Below are positions 60,101 through 64,000 of a DNA stretch of 64,000 bases, piece by piece. Each line of letters begins with the position of its first letter. Position 1 is the first letter of the stretch. Under the pieces are notes generated by a model that did not search any database, was not told where the DNA came from, and worked only from the letters and a program-made list of their open reading frames with translations. The translations under genes and the position numbers were made by a program. This stretch comes from Tanypteryx hageni (Eukaryota; Arthropoda; Insecta; Odonata; Petaluridae): positions 82,534,572 to 82,598,571 of the forward strand of contig CM054116.1 in NCBI GenBank assembly GCA_028673005.1, read 5' to 3'.

Positions 60101-61036
60101 TAAATTCAAAAGGCGAAGGAAAACGATTACGTGAAATATGATTCTCGTTTTTTTACAACACTAAGCTTCCTCAGAGAAAATAAAATATGACGAAACTCAG
60201 AATTCGGCTAACTATTAAGAATAATACAGTAGCGCCCCAGACTTTCTGTCAATTTTAGAGTCCTCTTCGGCAAATATTTACGAAAACATTCTAATTAATT
60301 TACTGCTGCTTTAAAAAAAACTAAAGAAAAGCCATTGGAGATGCCTGCTCATCGAGTGTAACCAATTAAAAGGTAAAATGTGTTTACTTTCAAAAAACGC
60401 TCACAAAGATTGTTGAGGAAACGCCCATTAAATGTTGGGCTACCAGACAGCCGATCGGCTCGCAGGTACCTCGGCTGATCCCGAGGATAACGAAGAGTTT
60501 TAACAGCCCTTCGACCTTCTAGTGGATTCCATGCTATGTGTTGTGCTCGATTCAAAGATACCATACCCATTACTTTAATGGAGTCATCACAGATCAAACT
60601 GCAATATAAAATATCAAATTTGGACCAGCTGATCTCGAGCTCTCGGACACACGAATACACATTTTGAATAAAATTATACTTAAGTTTCATTAGAATATTG
60701 CATAATATACAATAAGGCTTCCGTAGAATATGGATTTGACTACGCGTTTTTCTTCCTAGTGAATGATTAATACGAAATATTTCGAATTTATTTTGACAAT
60801 GTGGTCTATTTAAAATCAAAGTTCAATTCAATAACCAATATTTTGAAATAGATGAAATCATAGTCTATTCATAACATCAAGAGAAACGTGGCTTTTTTTA
60901 AAGGTTTTTCAAAATCGTAAGAGTACCAGCATTGCAATCAAGGTTAATTCTACTCTGAAATTATTTTTACGTTTTATTATCAATTCTATGCAGTTTTTGA
61001 ACACTTTCTACCCTATTTTGATCCCTGGAGTCCACC
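57160..61036. other. Non-coding stretch, nothing firmly recognised
   Basis: 57690-57730 (AATGCCCACATTCCACGCAG) faintly resembles the start of R2. A (CA)n/(CG)n/(TA)n tract lies at 60016-60060. 60349-60819 has a 156-codon minus-strand frame without recognised motifs. Confidence 0.4.
60016..60060. repeat. (CA)n(CG)n(CA)n(TA)n microsatellite
   Basis: ACACACACACGCGCGCGCTC followed by CACACACACACATATATATA. An alternating purine-pyrimidine tract with Z-DNA potential. Confidence 0.9.
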
Positions 61037-61044
61037 TCTTAAGC

Positions 61045-61544
61045 CAGCGGTGGGCAAAATTTTCAAGCCACTACCCTATTTTCCTTCATTCAATTGGTTG
61101 CGACCTCCTCCCTTCTTAGTTTAATCACATGCTGGCTAAAATTTGGTTAAGAAAATTTGGTCCCCATATGACCTAGAAAACCAAGTATTATAAATTTTGT
61201 CACATTATTAAATTAAAAAAAAAACATTAATAACGGCACTTAGGGAAATAATTTTAAGAGATGATACAAATATATAAATGTATTCATAATGAGATGGAAG
61301 GGCCTGTTTTCCTGCTGCGGACGCTCGGGTCAGACGGTAAGGGTGCACACATTTTCAAACATGAGCGACGAGCTGGCTGCAGCCAACGTCACCTGATTAA
61401 CAGTCAAAACAATTTTAAAATTAACTGAATTACATTTTATTTTATAATGGACTATTTTAGTGGTGTGTATTTTCCAGTCCGCGGCCCCTGCTTGGAACTT
61501 CGCGGCCTCCTGGAGGGTCGCGGCCCACAGTTTTCCCATCCCTT
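61045..61544. mobile_element. Non-autonomous hAT element, 500 bp, perfect 8-bp target duplication
   Basis: TCTTAAGC lies at 61037-61044 and 61545-61552. The left end CAGCGGTGGGCAAAA is a classic hAT terminus. The right end reverse-complemented is AAGGGATGGGAAAA. Subterminal GC-rich motifs (GCGACCTCC on the left; repeated GCGGCC and GAGGGTCGCGGCC on the right) stand out from the AT-rich middle. There is no transposase remnant, so it was mobilised in trans. Confidence 0.85.
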
Positions 61545-61552
61545 TCTTAAGC

Positions 61553-63240
61553 GATAGAAAATGCGATGGAAAATAGGAGAAAAATGAAACCTTTCCTCGG
61601 TGTCGCGGACTGAAAATCAATCGCCGCAAACAACTCTCAAAATTCTCCCCGCGCGCGCATTCGAACGCATTTCTTTCCTAACCTGCTTCCAAACGCGCAT
61701 CCCGACCCGAAAGAATGCTCCTTTTATGCAGCGACGATAGGCGACTACTCCGGCGCAATCATCGTCAAACTCGCAGCCTCAGAATTTCTTCGGCCGAGTG
61801 TAATCACGGAGACGAGGTCCCCCTTGCCTCCCAAAAACCCTTCTCCCAAGCCAAACAACCTCGCTTAAAGGATTCTAAACTCATCCGGACGACTTCTGCT
61901 CCACTCTTATCGAAATTCCTTTCTACCCTTGCTCAAATCCCTCCTCTCTCTCTCTCCTCCCCATTTCTCTCTCATCCCATCCCCCTTCACTCTCCCCCTC
62001 ACTCTCTCTCTCTCTCCCCGTAACATCAACAGGTTAACTCTTCCAAACGCCCACCTCCCTAGCGGATTCCCTCAATCCTAAAGGAAATCCCATTATCTCC
62101 TTATCCACTCAAAACACCCCTTTCTCATCCTCCCTCCCCTTATTCATACCCTCCTTTTAGATCGTCCGAATCAAAAGTTTTCACTTTCCCTATGCAATCC
62201 CATACCCGATTCTATTCCCCTCCCTCTATCAACTCCGATTCGTAACAATTCCGTCCCTGTTCTTCATATGAGACGTTCGCGATCGATTGTCCGAGAAAAG
62301 TTTTCTCCATCCCTATTTCTCTCTATATCTAACCATCTCTCTCTTTCTCTCTACCTCTTTCACTCCATTGATTCTTTAATCCTATTCCGAGAAAGTTCCA
62401 TATTTCCATAGCCGCTTAATCGAATCGAGTTCTGTGGAACTCTTGTTGCCTTATGATTGGTTTTGAGGACCTCTGGCAAAATACTTCTGAGGGAAAAGAA
62501 TTAATCAAGTTAGATCGCTATGCATCGGAGGATGGGAATAAAGTTATTATCTCTCCGGATTTTCACCCAGAGATCCAGGATTCGTCAAAGTGTCTTAGGT
62601 CTCATTAAGTTTGGAGAAAACTTGATGACATAAATAAATTGATATTTGCTGGGGTCAAAGTTTAAAATTTAACGCCGTGAATAGTTTGCCTGTGGATGTC
62701 TTTGCTACTTGGGCTACATCATTCTAGGCTATATACCATGAAGGCATTTGAAAAAGAGGCGCCACATCTACATGAAAATATATGGAATATTTAAAACGGT
62801 AGCATGAATACAAAAATTGCTCAGTTATGTCTTTACATTTATATACTCAATAATGTAAAATGTAGATTAAATTACGCCATTCGGGATATTAAACATTCTG
62901 CAAAAGGAGTCAAAGCAAGGCGATTTGTTTTATGCATTCCAAAAAATGTAAATAATCACGTTTGAATTTGGTGATTCGCAAGTTTTATTAGATATTGCTT
63001 ATTACAATTAAATAAAAAAATGTGTTATCTCGGTGGTTTAGAAAATTGGGCCCGGACTCAACTTAAGATGGCAGCTATGTATGGATGTGAATTTCGGAGG
63101 GTGAAGTTTCAACCGAGCATCTTGAGAAAATACCCTGAGGTGATGCGGTGGCGATTTAATTTGCGGAAGGTTTTGTTTGCTTCTTTGCATATATGGCTAA
63201 CCAGCATCTTGGATTATTATAGCCATAACTCCTTATGCAC
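61553..63240. other. Non-coding stretch with pyrimidine-rich block
   Basis: 61920-62380 is strongly pyrimidine-rich with several (CT)n runs. No gene or repeat family is recognised in the remainder. Confidence 0.45.
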
Positions 63241-63242
63241 CA

Positions 63243-63498
63243 GACACACACACACACACAAGGGAGGAGGAGGGAAACCCGGTGCCGGCATTAGCCTACT
63301 CTTTACGAACAGCACCAAGGGGGCCATTAACGTCTGTTCTGAAGAAGAACGGAGTACTGATTGCACAGTCTCCTCAACCCACATAAGGAGGGAACGGGAC
63401 GATCCTAGTCTGAAAAATCCAACCTCGGCCGGATTCGAACCTGGGACCACTGCATGGAAGGCCAACGGCCTTGCCACTTTGCCACCGCCACCCCGTAG
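63243..63498 (-). mobile_element. tRNA-derived SINE, minus strand
   Basis: On the minus strand it begins GGGGTGGCGGTGGCAAAGTG. Box A TGGCAAAGTGG (63474-63484) and box B GGTTCGAATCC (63431-63441) are spaced as in a tRNA, with a hairpin AAGGCCGTTGGCCTT between them. The body runs about 170 bp to a (GT)n tail at 63243-63260. It is unrelated to the SINE pair at 32.6 and 43.0 kb. No convincing target duplication was seen. A plus-strand open frame across it is incidental. Confidence 0.8.
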
Positions 63499-63499
63499 A

Positions 63500-64000
63500 A
63501 AGTTTTGATGCAACCATGTTCATGTAAAGGGATTCACTTCTCTATAACAACGGATTTTTGACGCAGAAAACTTTAAATTACCATATTTGAAAGCTTTCAA
63601 AAATAGAATTCGAGATATCGACTTATTTAAACTGGTATTTTTTAAAATATGACAGCTATATTTTTAGCCATATCTTTTGATAAAATCCAAATATTATGGT
63701 GGTAGAGGTAAAGAAAAATTATGAAAGCTTCAAGAAACGAGTAGAACCAATCTCCCTACTTACTTACAATCCTGAGTACTCCTTAAAGTTATCCGTAAAA
63801 ATATTACATCAAGGGCATTTTTTACCATTAAATATATTCATACAAATGGTTCTTTGAATGATAAATAGAATGATAAATATAATCAAAATAAAACAGCAAC
63901 AGCTTTTACTTAAACTTGCAGAAATTATACTGCTTCTTGCATTCTCTTGATAATGAATGTGGAGTAATAAAATTGCGTAGGTATATTATAACGGTTAACA
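63500..64000. other. Non-coding stretch, nothing recognised
   Basis: AT-rich sequence to the window edge. No feature supported. Confidence 0.5.

Noticed and set aside
60349..60819. 156-codon minus-strand frame outside low-complexity DNA
   Set aside because: A frame this long is only mildly unexpected in 64 kb on six frames. I recognise no motif, splice context or homologue. A protein search with a clear hit would reverse this.
1..64000. CRISPR arrays, operons, riboswitches or bacterial features
   Set aside because: No spaced direct-repeat array, no gene clusters and a clearly eukaryotic repeat content.

Overview
The window looks like intergenic or intronic DNA from a large, AT-rich animal genome, most likely an arthropod. 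The signs are long stretches without coding sequence, many (TA)n, (CA)n and (CT)n tracts, decayed LINE tails, tRNA-derived SINEs, hAT and piggyBac DNA transposons, and MITEs nested in one another. I cannot name the species. I found no exon of a host protein-coding gene. The longer open frames are low-complexity pyrimidine or purine tracts or lie in repeats; a few 100-160 codon frames in plain sequence match nothing I recognise.

Layout. 1-15.8 kb is mostly featureless, with two hAT-like MITE copies (about 2.05 and 4.57 kb), a 76-bp palindrome (5.15 kb) and pyrimidine-rich blocks. At 15.8-18.0 kb two relatives of one MITE family sit between (TA)n tracts; one is a near-perfect 123-bp palindrome and the other carries about 500 bp of different DNA. 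At 20.6-21.8 kb lies a piggyBac-like element with TTAA flanks that has lost most of its transposase but keeps the cysteine-rich C-terminus. LINE reverse-transcriptase C-terminal remnants lie at 23.7, 31.3 and 42.9 kb.

32.5-33.5 kb holds a rearranged tRNA-containing SINE with 12-bp target duplications, then a hAT MITE with a perfect 8-bp duplication. 35.1-39.4 kb is a 4.3-kb decayed hAT transposon with minus-strand transposase pieces of two hAT types. 42.9-43.8 kb is a LINE fragment split by a 226-bp SINE with 14-bp target duplications. From 43.8 to 57.2 kb two further repeat families (called R1 and R2 here) alternate. The R1 copy at 56 kb contains a nested MITE pair, the inner one carrying three GTATCGATAC palindromes. 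A purine-rich array at 54.7-55.0 kb includes two copies of a LINE 3' tail. A 500-bp hAT element (61.0 kb) and a minus-strand tRNA SINE (63.3 kb) complete the list.

The elements do not form a pathway; the order of nesting is the information here. The best candidate for something undescribed is the tRNA-containing element pair at 32.6 and 43.0 kb: the two copies share both outer termini but carry the tRNA-like module in opposite orientations relative to them. Next are the (TA)n-bounded palindromic MITE and the TATCGATA-bearing MITE.
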